Shown here one piece after another: positions 22,501 through 33,600 of a stretch of DNA of 64,000 bases; the stretch's first letter is position 1; each line of letters begins with the position of its first letter. Below the pieces are notes generated by a model. That model did not search any database. It worked only from the letters and a program-made list of their open reading frames with translations, and had not been told where the DNA came from. Source of the stretch: Dipteris shenzhenensis (taxonomy: Eukaryota; Polypodiophyta; Polypodiopsida; Gleicheniales); assembly GCA_047967505.1 (NCBI GenBank), contig CM106541.1; one strand, written 5' to 3'. The translations under genes were made by a program, and so were the position numbers.

Positions 22501-25500
22501 TTACAACTTTGGCTCTTAAATTGACATATGGGATACAAATTCATGTTGCCCAGTCAAAGGCCACAATGTTGGATACAATGGTTGTAGGCTGAAGAGCTTG
22601 GGCATGGTCATTCTTCTATCAGCTCAATACTTAAAAGTGGTTGCAATTGGCTTTACTTAAAAGTGGGATCAAAGAAAAAATGGTCACACCTAGGAAAAAT
22701 AGATTCCCAAATCAATGAAGACAATGGTGGTGTTCGATAAGGCTTTTAGTGGACTAATGGTCAATTAGTAGCTTTCTACATACACATACAAGTGCATGAA
22801 GTCTTCATCATTTATCAGGCCAAAGGATGCCAGTACTCTCCACCCATCAAATAAACATATATGAACATAAAATATATGCAAACATTTATCTAGACACATG
22901 CATGATTGCAATTTTGACAATAAGCCTCAGCTACCATGCTTACTAGTTGGATACATTTACATAGTTATAGCCATGATAGCATTTGCACACTTGGTGAAGA
23001 CAAACTATTTCTCCAATGAAGTGATGTATGGCCTACAATTGTTGGTGTATGGATATGGAAGGATCTAGCATAACTTTGGAAGATGGCATAAAATCACTTG
23101 TGTAAGTTCCTTGAGTATGAGTGAGCTAGTATCATGCTTCCTTTAGTCATGTATTTGTACATAAAGAGGTTTGTACTAGGTTAGAGCAATACCCAAGCAA
23201 TCCAATCATGTGTTGATGCTTGATATTACCCAGTGTTTTAGCTAAAAACTCATAGTGATCTTTGATTCTTAAATTTTTGAGAGAGCTAGCATACTTTAAT
23301 GACTTGACATTTATTCATATGTCATGGTTAGAAGAAATATAACAATGTGTGGATGCTTGATATTGCTAAGAATTTGATTTCGATTGAAAACCCATAGTCA
23401 TCATTGATGGACCGCTAGCCATTGTTAGAAGAGATATCTACAATAATTACTAGCATATTGTCCTGGCATGAGAATGTCCATGTGACTAAGGTTGGTATAC
23501 AAGAGCATCCCAAGAAGTTATGACTATGATAAACTCAAAGCATCCATTGTACATAGATAGAGATACCATTAGAAATTGCAGGACCTATAAACAAAATCTT
23601 GAATAGAGGAAGGGACTTGCAAGAAGAGGGAAAGACATGCTTATAAATATCGAAGACCTACTATGTGAATATTGAAGGGTAATGCTTTGTGGAAAATTCC
23701 AAAGCAAATAGCTACTAGGAAGTTTTCAAGTTTAAATTTGTTGACACAATAGGCATTTCATAAGCATCTAAGTGATGCTAAGAAAATGCAGCATCTAGAA
23801 GCCTTATGCCGATTGAATGGGTTGGTACTTTTCCCTTTTCTAAAAGGGAGGATGATTCTTGGGGTCTCTAAAGAATTGAAGCCTTTGAGTATACATATCT
23901 CTATTATTTGTCATTGGTCCACCAAAAATTGGAACGGTCTAGTGAAACTATGGATGCGATCCCCCTCCTATAGTGTTTGGTCTTTAACAAAAGGGTGGTT
24001 CTCTGTTGAAAAAAAATATGAGCAAGATGCCTATTCAAGTAACCTTATGGTCTATATCATTTCACCATCCTTGCAAGGCTCACTGCTCTCTAAAATCCAT
24101 TCACAATGCGTGATGTATGGCTTTGAGAACAAATTCCATTATGAAAGTCCCTATGTCACAAAGAATGGCGTCAAAGCCCTCTATGCATTTCTCAATTTTG
24201 TCAGTCAACACACTCATCATCCACTCCTAGAACACAATTTTGTTTTCATAGGGATAGTAAGGTAACTAATGGGCCCTACATGCGACTAGTCCTCCACTGC
24301 TAACAACCCACCCTTGGGAAGAAGTATAGGCCATAATTCTCCCTCTTAAGCCCATTCTAACACTCAAAATTTCAAATCACCTAATTCCTAGGAAAACAAG
24401 AACATTAACAAATCTTCTTCCCCTACACCACTAATGAGATCCCCCTATATGTTGCCCAAGTCAATGTATGTTGTGCTAACCCTATGTTCTACTTCATGTG
24501 GCCTGGAAACAGATCATCCCAATTTGTGCTAACCCTATGATCTCCTTCATGTGGCCTGAAAACAAGTTATCCCAATCAAGGAAAAATTGGTAAATGTATT
24601 CTATTGCAACTCCCACCTACCACTAAATCTAATGCTCCTACCCAACCAACCTGAATACTAGCACAAGAAGTATTAGAAAGCCCAATCATAATACAGTCAA
24701 ATTAGAGTTTAATGTAGAGATCAAAAGAGGACTTGGGGCAAGGATCTCAAAAAGCCCTTCAAGACATGATGGTCCACTAACCTCCTCATTTTAGACCTTT
24801 GCACAAGGTCTCACTTAGCACATGACTAAATATGTACACACATCCACAATCCAATTAGGGTCTTGAACATCTATAGGATCCATCAATACAACCAATGGAA
24901 ACATAGGCCTACACAAAGATGAACGTACACGCTACCACACCTTTGTCTTCCTATTTTTGACAAAGTTAAAAATTAAATATAATAAATACTATGTCAACTT
25001 GTACATCCTCCCTCCCCCACAAGAATTCTCATGGAGTCACCTATAAATATAGTCTATGGGTAACAGTTGCAAGGATACCATGCCCCCCATGGCCTAGGTA
25101 TTATTGCAATTGAGGCAACCATAAATAATTCTTCATGGATTACAATGGTAAAATTACTATGTCCCCCATGCAGACTAAATATTATTACAATTGTCATCCA
25201 TAATCATGTCAAGAAAAAAACTCTTGTTAATGTCAACCTCCGCGCACAACCAAAACCCACCAAACATACAGGACAAATTTATGAAAAAGAATCCCCCATG
25301 TGGAGCTCTTCTTTTTTACCACTCTAAGAATACACAAGTACAACCACTCCCATGTAGTGGTGGTGGTCTAAAATATACTGACTATGTCATAGAACTTGCA
25401 TTTTGTAATTGCATTTCAAGCCATATTGCTTCTAACATTATCTAAACAATGGCCCAATGGCCCAAACCATCTAATCAAAATTTATCGCCTATACTATACT

Positions 25501-25598
25501 ACACAACAAAAAATTTATTATAACACTTCAACAGATTCACAATTTGGTAAGAGAACATGAGAAAAGAGAAACATGTATGTATCATTACAAAACTTATA
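19561..25598. other. Long gene-poor intergenic region
   Basis: No protein domain recognised. Small internal duplications are visible: about 50 bp at 20,127/20,175 ('gtagca.gt.tgatcaaggggt'), a 53-bp unit at 24,471/24,524 ('ttgtgctaaccctatg'), and a diverged unit around 25,075/25,160 ('ccccccatg...tattattgcaattg'). The longest open frame (23786-24265, + strand, 159 codons) has no motif and is near the length expected by chance in this AT-rich DNA. Confidence 0.4.
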
Positions 25599-25654
25599 TT
25601 ACAAAATTTGGCAAGAGAATATTGAGCCCAAGAAAAAATTTGGCAAGAGAATAT

Positions 25655-25790
25655 TCAGCTCTTCTGCCCTACAATTGGCTGTGGTACAACATCCTGAGGT
25701 GCATCCTCGGACATGAATAGGGCACCTCCAGTTGGATGGATCCATCTCATTCCCAAATAATCTTGATCTCAGATTGTCCAAATCATCTTA
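25655..25790 (-). other. Candidate C-terminal exon (unrecognised)
   Basis: One minus-strand frame reads 'DYLGMRWIHPTGGALFMSED' and ends in a stop after 'PIVGQKS'. The composition is protein-like, but no family is recognised and other frames are also open. It has the same orientation as the candidate exons at 26.5 and 28.4-28.75 kb. This is a suggestion only. Confidence 0.2.
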
Positions 25791-26494
25791 CTCTCGGAGC
25801 TCCACCTCAAAAGAATACTAAATTATAGTGCCATTAACTTCATCACATTATCTTCATTTGGAAGGCAGTGTAATGAATGGCATATCAAAAAACAAGAGCA
25901 TCTTGCTTTGCTGATTAACAGTGCCATTAACTTCATCCAGACATCAAAAGTCTGTGAGATTGTAAGACGGACACAATCTCTATCCGTAAGTCTGAAAGTT
26001 TGGAAATATTCGGGCAAAAAAAAAGAAACATACAAATTCAAGCGAATCCTGCATCTTCACAACAGTTGCATCCTCTTTACTTGAGTTAACAAGTTGCATC
26101 CTCTTTACTTGAGTTAACACACTAAAAATTATCTACACATAGTTTTTGCTGTGCTACTCCATGAGTTTGACATAGGTTTTGACATGTACACAAAGCAGAT
26201 GCCAGTTAACACTTGAAAAACGTCTGTGCCCAGCCAGAATTTATTCATAGCTTACAAGGACTCCCTTATTGAGACAAAGAGCACCTACATTATATCAGCT
26301 ATACATCTTCTTTTCCCCACAACAAGGACAATGTATTTACAAACTGTCACGTCTCAGATTCTTCAGCTGAACAGCCAACATTTGGCTTTGACAAGGTGTC
26401 GGTTGCAAAAATTACCCTAAAATTCCCCCAGAAGAACATATGCATACATGTTTGCGGTCACAATTACACCCATATAACAGACTCTACAAGTAGT

Positions 26495-26660
26495 TTATGA
26501 GATGGGGAAATCATCCAAGCCTAGAAAATCATAAGGTTGATGTTCAGCGAAAAGATTTAAATTGTCCACTAGCTTGTGGAATACATCACAGCCTGCACAC
26601 TGAAACACACGCTGCGAATCAGTTTCTCGATAATTCAAATCAAGCATTGGAAATACATAA
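26495..26660 (-). CDS. DNL-type zinc-ribbon protein, last exon (gene or fragment)
   Basis: The minus strand encodes 'VFQCAGCDVFHKLVDNLNLF' and a short acidic tail ending 'DDFPIS' and a stop. The C-x-x-C followed by H-K/L-x-x-D-N-L is the second half of the DNL zinc ribbon of Zim17/Hep1-like proteins, which help organellar Hsp70 chaperones stay soluble. Plant paralogues are known with this HKLVDNLNLF form. Possible splice acceptors precede it (TTCGCAG or GTTTCAG, around 26,610-26,595). The first CxxC half should lie on an upstream exon at higher coordinates, but I could not identify it. It may be a live gene with long introns or a captured fragment. Confidence 0.55.
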
Positions 26661-28396
26661 TCCCCAACATAGTCAATCTGTAAATAATACACGAATGCAC
26701 AACTCAGCTTGCAGCACAGCCCAGTAAAACACCTTCCACCAGCACTCATTAAAACCACAATATTCAATACGTCGCACAACTTTAGCATGTGTCATCATCC
26801 ACCTCTACATAGAGGGGCCAGACAAATCATAGTCACATGATGTAGAATGAAGATATCACAAATTACCCGCACTAAACAGGCCGTACCTGACACCAGCTAG
26901 ACGCAATATCAGAGGCACAGACATAGTTGAGCTTTAAAGATGAGATCCCAAAGTGATGTCAGATAGAACCAAAGCCACAAGGCTCAAGTACTATCCCCTA
27001 TAAACCATGATCATTTGAATTAGACTTTTGGTCTGTCTGTGGCTAATAGAAATGGCCCGTCCAAAGGAATCCTCCTCAATAATTTGCTATGGAATTGAAG
27101 GGAGACCCCTGTAGGCACCACAACATATATCCAGAAACCGCACCAGTTGTCTCCACAACATAAACCGATGCTTGGCTCTAATGCTAAGGTGCTTCATTAT
27201 GCTTTCCTGTCCTTTCAGATTGTCTAAAATGAAACCACTTGACATGGAAAAGCTGATGCACGAAATATAACTAGCTGAACATTAACTAAAGCACTACAAC
27301 CTTGCATCAAATCCTGGGACACTTCCTAACACATCCCTTGAAAATACAACAACGAATTCAGTTTTGAACTTTGTTGTCATCACCACAATGTAGGAAGCCA
27401 CTCAACATCCTAGGCTGCTCCATCAGGGCCATCAGGGCCCATCCATGTCCATAGTAAGAAATTCTGCACAGCTATACATAAAAACAATGGAGTACATTTA
27501 TACAAAAGAGTTTGTTCGTATGCCGGTGCTTCTTTTGAGGCTGTAGGATAAAGCACACGCCAATCGTGATGAGGGAAGAAGGCTAAATAAACAACTAGGT
27601 GAAACACTCTATACCTGGCTACACAGCTTATGGATACACCTATCTCATTTAGTCTGTTCATTAGGTAGCCGACAGGGTAAAAATATGTGCACAATTTAAA
27701 TATAGATTCACCAAAGTGAAATCACGTCCACTACTAAGATAATAGCATGTCTACATGAATCCAAAAATATGCCCATCGTATGAAGAAAAATGACCTGTAA
27801 TTTTGACAAGCCTGCTATTCTCCTCTGTTGTGATCTCACGCATTCACACATGCTCTTTCACGTGGAGTATCACCACAGTGCTTTTAGTGCTACATTCGTT
27901 CAGGACTCCAATAATATATCACACCCCATAATCCCAGTAATAACCACCCACAGCATTTAGCAGTGAGAGTTACAGATCGAGTGCAGGCATTCCCTCGTGG
28001 CAATCCAGGCGTAGCTTCAGGTGCACAGCAACCTATGGAATGAAAGGATTGGAAAATTTGTTTGCACAATACTTCCACAAAGCACAGGTTGCAAATTAGC
28101 CATTTCATATCTTGACCAACAAGGCTGCACCGCACACCTAGTTGACAAGTATGAAGGTACATAGGCAAGAGCACACCAGCATCCCATATGCTGGAGGCCT
28201 ACATAGGAAAAACGATCAAATGGCCATTAATAAATCAGATGGATGAAGAAACGTCTGACACAAATAGGTCCATCATACAACAAGCTTCCTTACCATGTTC
28301 AGCTATGAGCTGATTAATGAGTGTTAACACAGGTTTTTCTGGTCCAGAAGCAGCTTGGAGACACCCCGAAGGAGCTATCCAGATGAAACATATCCA
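26661..28396. other. Low-repeat region, possible introns or further exons (-)
   Basis: No transposon signature is visible. Minus-strand segments such as 27,520-27,430 (after a CCTACAG acceptor, 'SKEAPAYEQTLLYK') look mildly protein-like. No complete gene model could be supported. Confidence 0.25.
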
Positions 28397-28473
28397 TCAA
28401 CATTTACTATTCTTTGGAACCAAATCATTATCAAAAGTTGTTTTGTCTATGATACGACACAACAAGGGGTGCC

Positions 28474-28747
28474 TAATATTTGTGAATTTCCCATGCGGCA
28501 TGGACAAAACTTTCTGGATAAAACTTCCCACAGCGACAAACAAGCACCCATTCCATGTCATGCAATTGTCGTAATCTTGATGATTGAATATCCTGTAAAG
28601 GACAAAGCGAGTGCACATTTGAAAGCATTACTGCTCTGCGCTCTGTTCAGGGGTCAACGCTTTGGGCTTCCAAAAGCTAAAGGCCTCCTTCAATTTGGTT
28701 AGTACTATTCTTATAACTTTGACATTTGTTCCATCTACCTTGCCTGA
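28474..28747 (-). other. Candidate exons of an unrecognised protein
   Basis: Two minus-strand segments fit splicing. A short one (about 28,747-28,708) reads 'GKVDGTNVKVIRI' between an acceptor (TTCAG) and a donor (GTACTA). A second one after the acceptor TTTACAG at 28,593 reads 'DIQSSRLRQLHDMEWVLVCR' and then 'CGKFYPESFVHAAWEIHKY' and a stop. They join in phase 0 with an intron of about 115 bp. Upstream exons would have to lie across the gag-like and MITE sequence, so this may be a truncated fragment. Confidence 0.35.
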
Positions 28748-28826
28748 ATTCGAAATTTCGTGTGAAAGAACAAGAAACAGTTAACTTAGTGTAAGAGTAC
28801 AAGTCTTGTGTGAGTAGGCTGCTCTT

Positions 28827-29102
28827 TTGCAGCGCCTTTTCAGAGACTGCTTCGGCTCCCTACCTAGCTTAATACCCTACCCAGACCAGGGATGCTTGGG
28901 AACTTTCATTCATGAGGCTGTACGGCATATAGAGCAGTTGCTTAGAGCACGTAGAGGAGATCATGGCACACACCTAGACGCCACCCAAAGTATGATCACT
29001 GAGTTTTTCCGGTCACATAGTACTGATCAGCGGGACTTACAGAGGTGGCGACCACAGGGACCTGAGCTAGCCAGAGACACGCCAGACTTGCCAGCGCACT
29101 GA
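28827..29102 (+). pseudogene. Gag-like fragment (family shared with 43.8-44.1 kb)
   Basis: A 91-codon open segment contains 'LFRDCFGSL', 'YPDQGCLGTFIHEAVRHIEQ' and 'SMITEFFRSH'. A minus-strand segment at 44.1-43.8 kb carries the same landmarks ('YPDQGCL', 'FIHEAVRH', 'SVITEFF'). That second copy lies just beyond an LTR, where gag would begin, so a retrotransposon Gag N-terminus is the best guess. It is not a family I can name. Confidence 0.5.
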
Positions 29103-29134
29103 GGCATAGCTAGGGGACCTTACGTCCATGCTTA

Positions 29135-29535
29135 GGGCCTTAGCACATGGATGGGGCTAGCATGGGTTTAGGATGGGAATCTTTTTGTCATCATTACTCC
29201 CATCCTACACCAAGTGGTCTAGGATGGATTTAGAATGGGAGTAGCCACTTTTTCTCCCATCCTAAACCATGGCCTCTAGACCCTAGCAGCCAAAATGGGT
29301 TCCCCTTTTTTAGGGCTTCAAAAACATGGGGGGATGACATGTGTCCTTGTCCCCACAAGGTCCCCACCTATTAAACACATGAAATGATGCCATGTGTCCT
29401 CTTCCTCCTAAACCCATTCCTAGTTCTTTTTTTGTTAGCACATGGTGGGATGGTAATAGGATAGAAATATGCATGGGACCACTTGGGACAACCTTTTCCC
29501 ATTCCCATCCTATTTCTTCCCATGTGCTAAGCCCC
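29135..29535. mobile_element. MITE, PIF/Harbinger (Tourist)-like, 401 bp
   Basis: The ends are inverted repeats: GGGCCTTAGCACATGG at the left and CCATGTGCTAAGCCCC at the right. The match extends inwards ('TAGGATGGGAAT' / 'ATTCCCATCCTA'). The element is flanked on both sides by TTA (29132-29134 and 29536-29538). A 3-bp TTA/TAA duplication is the hallmark of PIF/Harbinger elements. There is no coding capacity. It sits just after the gag-like fragment. Confidence 0.85.
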
Positions 29536-29538
29536 TTA

Positions 29539-31089
29539 CTAGACCAGAGACACATGACCCCTTGGAGTGACTGTGGCACTTGTTCGCCGCAGGGCTATTG
29601 CACAATGGATTGTACATGTCGATAGCCACCAATGCCCTATTACATGATTTTTCCCCCTACAGCATCCTCACACATCGATGCCCCTCTCCTAGCATTGACA
29701 CTCTCACTAGCTTCCATGCAAAGAGTCTTTTCCCTTTTACGTACCAACGCCATTATGGGCAGGATTATGGATTCTTAATTTTGTATGCATCCTGGGTGTT
29801 GACGTAGGCTCCACCTATCAGTTCATTGTATCAGCTTCTTTTAGTCTCATAGACTCTTTTTGGTCTTTCAAAGACTTTAATAGCCTTTCTTTCTTTCTTT
29901 CTCAATGCTCGTAGTAGTCACATTTTTAGCATGATGAGAGTTGCCTCAAAAATTATTCAGGATGGACAAGGTGTATAAAAAATTGGCTCTGTTGTCGTTC
30001 AAACGAAAATCATTCTTCCATTGATCTTAGGACTCACTGCACTTACAATGGGCATAATCGGCAAGTTGAAACATCTTAAGATTTTTGCTTTCATTTCTCT
30101 CTCAAAAAAGTAGTAAAATTTTGCCTAAGTCTTCTCTGAAATGTAAAATGCCTCTCGAAGCATTCAGATGTTTTTCCTTCCAACAAATACCCACCTTGCA
30201 ATAGCCATTTCTTTCGGGCAGGCCATCTAGATGAATATCATTTATTCATCCATCTTGTTTTTTGTTCTTGCACACACATCGACTCACTCCAACTACGAGG
30301 GGAAAACCACTTGTGGTGCCTATGTTTATAGACAACAAAGGAGCTTCCTGAGGGAATCTAACGCAAGCAGCTAGTTCATGTGGCGAACACCCAAACTACC
30401 TGAGGTGCCGCTCCTCTCGAGCTCCCTCTTTAAAATCATATTGGTCATAGTACGTACAATTCAAGAAGCTATTGTGATTCAGAGCATTGCCGGGAAAACC
30501 TACAAGAAAAGACTCCAAAAACACAACACATTGCAATTTTTATCTCATGATAGTCACTCATACGGTTGAAAACCATAAACTCTATCATGCATAGCAAGGG
30601 CTAGCTACTATGACATCCCTACCGACATCATCAGCGCCCAACGGTGGGTGTAGACCATTGTATAAACATATCTCTCACACATACAAATCCACACACCCAC
30701 ACATACTACATCATCCATTCATACAAAGGCCTTCTTACCTAATTTCTATTAGCACTCTAGAGGTGAAGGGAAAACTTAGCCGTGACAAAGGATAGCACTA
30801 AAGGAGAAGGCTAATCACAAAGTAGTCCACATTCTCTTTATTCAAGCTACAACTGCTTGTGAAGATAGATATTTTAGTCTCTCCCAAACAAGCATCTAGG
30901 CCTCATCTAGGCAAAAAAATGCTTCGATCCACCTCCTCCACTTAGGAGTAATCCATTTGAGAGATTAGTAGGCCACTTGAATACTCTTATTGAACAATCT
31001 ATCAATAAAAATATATCCACTAAGTGCCAACTATATGTCGACACTTCATACGAGGAAGTATCAACCTTTTAAAAGCCTAGTTCAAAGTA
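29539..31089. other. Intergenic sequence
   Basis: No supported gene or structured repeat seen. Confidence 0.4.
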
Positions 31090-31560
31090 AAAGGGAAGGA
31101 ATATCCCAAATATGATGGGATAAGAGATGAGGATAAACTCTTGAATTGGCTGAGCCAGTTTGAGCTGTATTTTTCAAGGAAACCTTGCTTTGGAAATATC
31201 GCATCTTAAAAAGGATGCCTTGTGGTGGTCAGAGTGGAAAGTTATTCCTGAATTGCTCAAAGCAACCTTTTTGCCTTTGAGATACAAGGAAAACCTCGCC
31301 TTTAAAAAAGGTTAAGGCAATATATGAAAGAGAGCATGACAGAGGTCACGACAAATTTTCCAAGGTCACCACAAATGTTGGACAAGTTCCCTTACAACTT
31401 AGGGAAAGGAGTGAGGAAGATAAAACTCGTTAAGTACACAACATGTCTCAAGCCAAGCATCCTTAAGTACACGAGCTGCTGTCTCAAGTCAAGCATCGGT
31501 AATGGCTTGAAATGTTTGCTCTAACCAAGTTGGGTGAGGCTATAAGCTTGCTGAAGTCGT
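31090..31560 (+). pseudogene. Retrotransposon gag (capsid-like) remnant
   Basis: The plus strand reads 'KYDGIRDEDKLLNWLSQFEL' and, in another frame, 'DALWWSEWKVIPELLKATFL' with 'RYKENLAFKK'. This is the pattern of the LTR-retrotransposon Gag capsid region (..YDG..D...L..WL..FE..., W...W). A stop follows 'FGNIAS', and there is a shift near 31,215. GC-rich proline/serine-rich sequence to about 32,050 may be its continuation. Confidence 0.5.
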
Positions 31561-33600
31561 GTGGAGAAATTTAAATATGATAAGATTTGATACCATCAAT
31601 GAAGCCTCCATATAAGACTAAAGCCACCATTATTATAAAAGCATAACTATTTGTAAAGCTAACATTGAAGTGGCAGCAAAACAGCGAGCCAACGGGCTGA
31701 GGTGCTCTATACAGCCGACTCCTAGCACCGACAAGTCCAATGCTCCCTCACGAAAAGCATCCCCGGGTCCTTCTACAACACCTTGGCGCAACCTCTCATA
31801 GCCATAGCAGCAACTATAAGGCCAGCGACGTAGCCTCTAACGACAGGCATATCTGGGCCTTCCACAACACAGTCATCCAACTCCTCGACTCCTTCATGCA
31901 CTAACACGAGCGGCAGTAGCATCAACAAACGGCTCTAGCTCGCCTCCATCTCAACAACTGACCTAACAGTGCCTAACCTGGAGGATTACACAAGATGAGC
32001 CGTGCGACATCTCACGCAATCACCAAAGAAGTTCAATCACCTTCTATAACCTCTCAGCCAAGCTGAACCGAACGAGCTGACCGAATGACTCCAAAGTCCT
32101 GAAAGCTACAACAGCAAAGCTCCATCAACTCTAGTGGCTGCACACGCCTCATGAAGCACCCCGATTGCAGCCAGCCCGGGACATCTGCAATGCAAGCAAC
32201 TATGATAAGCCAACTACAGCAAGGCAGCTCCTCAGACAAGCCCAAAGTGACACGACAAGTGACACGTCCAATGCTCCATGTAAATGGAGCTCCTCCGACC
32301 AGCTCCCATACGCGCTCCTTCAATGCCATCTTCAAATGAGCTGCCTTCAACGCAGCACGCAGAGCTGGAGTGCCTCCATAGTTCTCCACGCCATCAACCA
32401 GTGAGCCCGTCATGCCACGCAAAGCCTTCATGGCTTTACTCAGCTCAATGAACCCAGACCGAATCTCAGAGATTCCGTCAGGAAGGAATCTCTGAGATTC
32501 TAACCTAATCTCCGTTGCACACATGGAACTTTCCAAGCCCAACCAACCTTAGCTTGGTCACCATTCATCCACGTGGCATATCAGCCACATCAACTAACCT
32601 TACCTTGCAATGTCATCATGCCACCAGTAGTGTGCCAGCTCAGCTGCCTTGTCCGTCTGCACAATCAGTAGTGCCACATGTCAGACCCTCCTTCTAGGCA
32701 CACTTGCCTCTTCACAGGCACAAAGTGTACACATCATGTGACCTCCCATTGCCACCTCACCATAGGCCACATCATCATTTTTTGACCTTCTTGGAATCAA
32801 AGTTTGGCCTATCCTTCCAGGGGCCATATCTTTTGATCCAGAGAGAATTTTGCAGAGCTGTAAAAAGCAAAAATGATCACCAATTTGCGCTCTACACAGT
32901 TAGTACCTCAGATATGCCATCTGACTTTTCCATATGTCAACATTATCAAATCCTCTTCATCATAACCACCTCCTGATCCATTGCAGCATACCCAACAATT
33001 AAAATGAACCGAGATAAAATTCATTTATTGCATTTATTGCATCGACGTGTAGTCTAGCTATAGACTAGCACTGCCATAGAGGAGATCTAACTCCACCAAG
33101 GCAAGTCAGCCATTGTCACATTACCCGATTAGTTCCCACCAACGTCAGTCCATGCGATTCTATCATCCATGTACACATTCACATATCTGACACCCATTTA
33201 CTTCTCTTGGCATTTGGCACTTCGGCACCTTAGTGTGACACTTGGCAGAGTGATCTTTCTCGGATTTAGGATTGTTGCACACATCTTGCACACACACATG
33301 CCACCCATGTACAATCACTTTGTTGACTATTTTTGGTATTGGTTCTCGTACACATACATCGGCCTTATATAGCCTCTTGGCTACTTTGATCCTTGACACA
33401 TCAAAGTTCTCACATGACTTGGTTCTGACAGTTTAGCATATTAAGCTCCCCAGTGGCAGCTCACACACAGGTTTCTCATGGGTAGACACTCTCACCGTAC
33501 ATGGGTAAGCCTCTTGCACAGAGCACCAGACCGCCTCCAGCATGGAGTTATTCTCATCACACAATTGATGATACACCAGTTATGACTCCGGATGGAGATT
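31561..33600. other. Decayed retroelement-like sequence, no clear gene
   Basis: GC content rises between 31.7 and 32.7 kb. The open frames there on both strands (for example 32054-32542, - strand, 162 codons) have no recognisable domain. A perfect 16-bp hairpin lies at 32461-32500. Confidence 0.35.
32461..32500. repeat. Perfect 16-bp hairpin with self-palindromic arms
   Basis: GAATCTCAGAGATTCC and GGAATCTCTGAGATTC are exact reverse complements separated by 8 bases. Each arm is itself a near-perfect palindrome (GAATCTC-A-GAGATTC). Confidence 0.95.

Noticed and set aside
23786-24265. 159-codon plus-strand open frame
   Set aside because: No motif, no splice or promoter context. In 64 kb of AT-rich DNA one frame of this length is expected by chance.
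28593-28631. A 39-nt intron (GTAATG...TTTACAG) in the 28.6 kb candidate gene
   Set aside because: Too short for plant splicing. The acceptor pairs better with the donor at about 28,707, giving an intron of about 115 bp.
32054-32542. 162-codon minus-strand open frame
   Set aside because: No recognisable domain, overlaps open plus-strand frames and crosses the perfect hairpin. More likely GC-rich decayed retroelement sequence.
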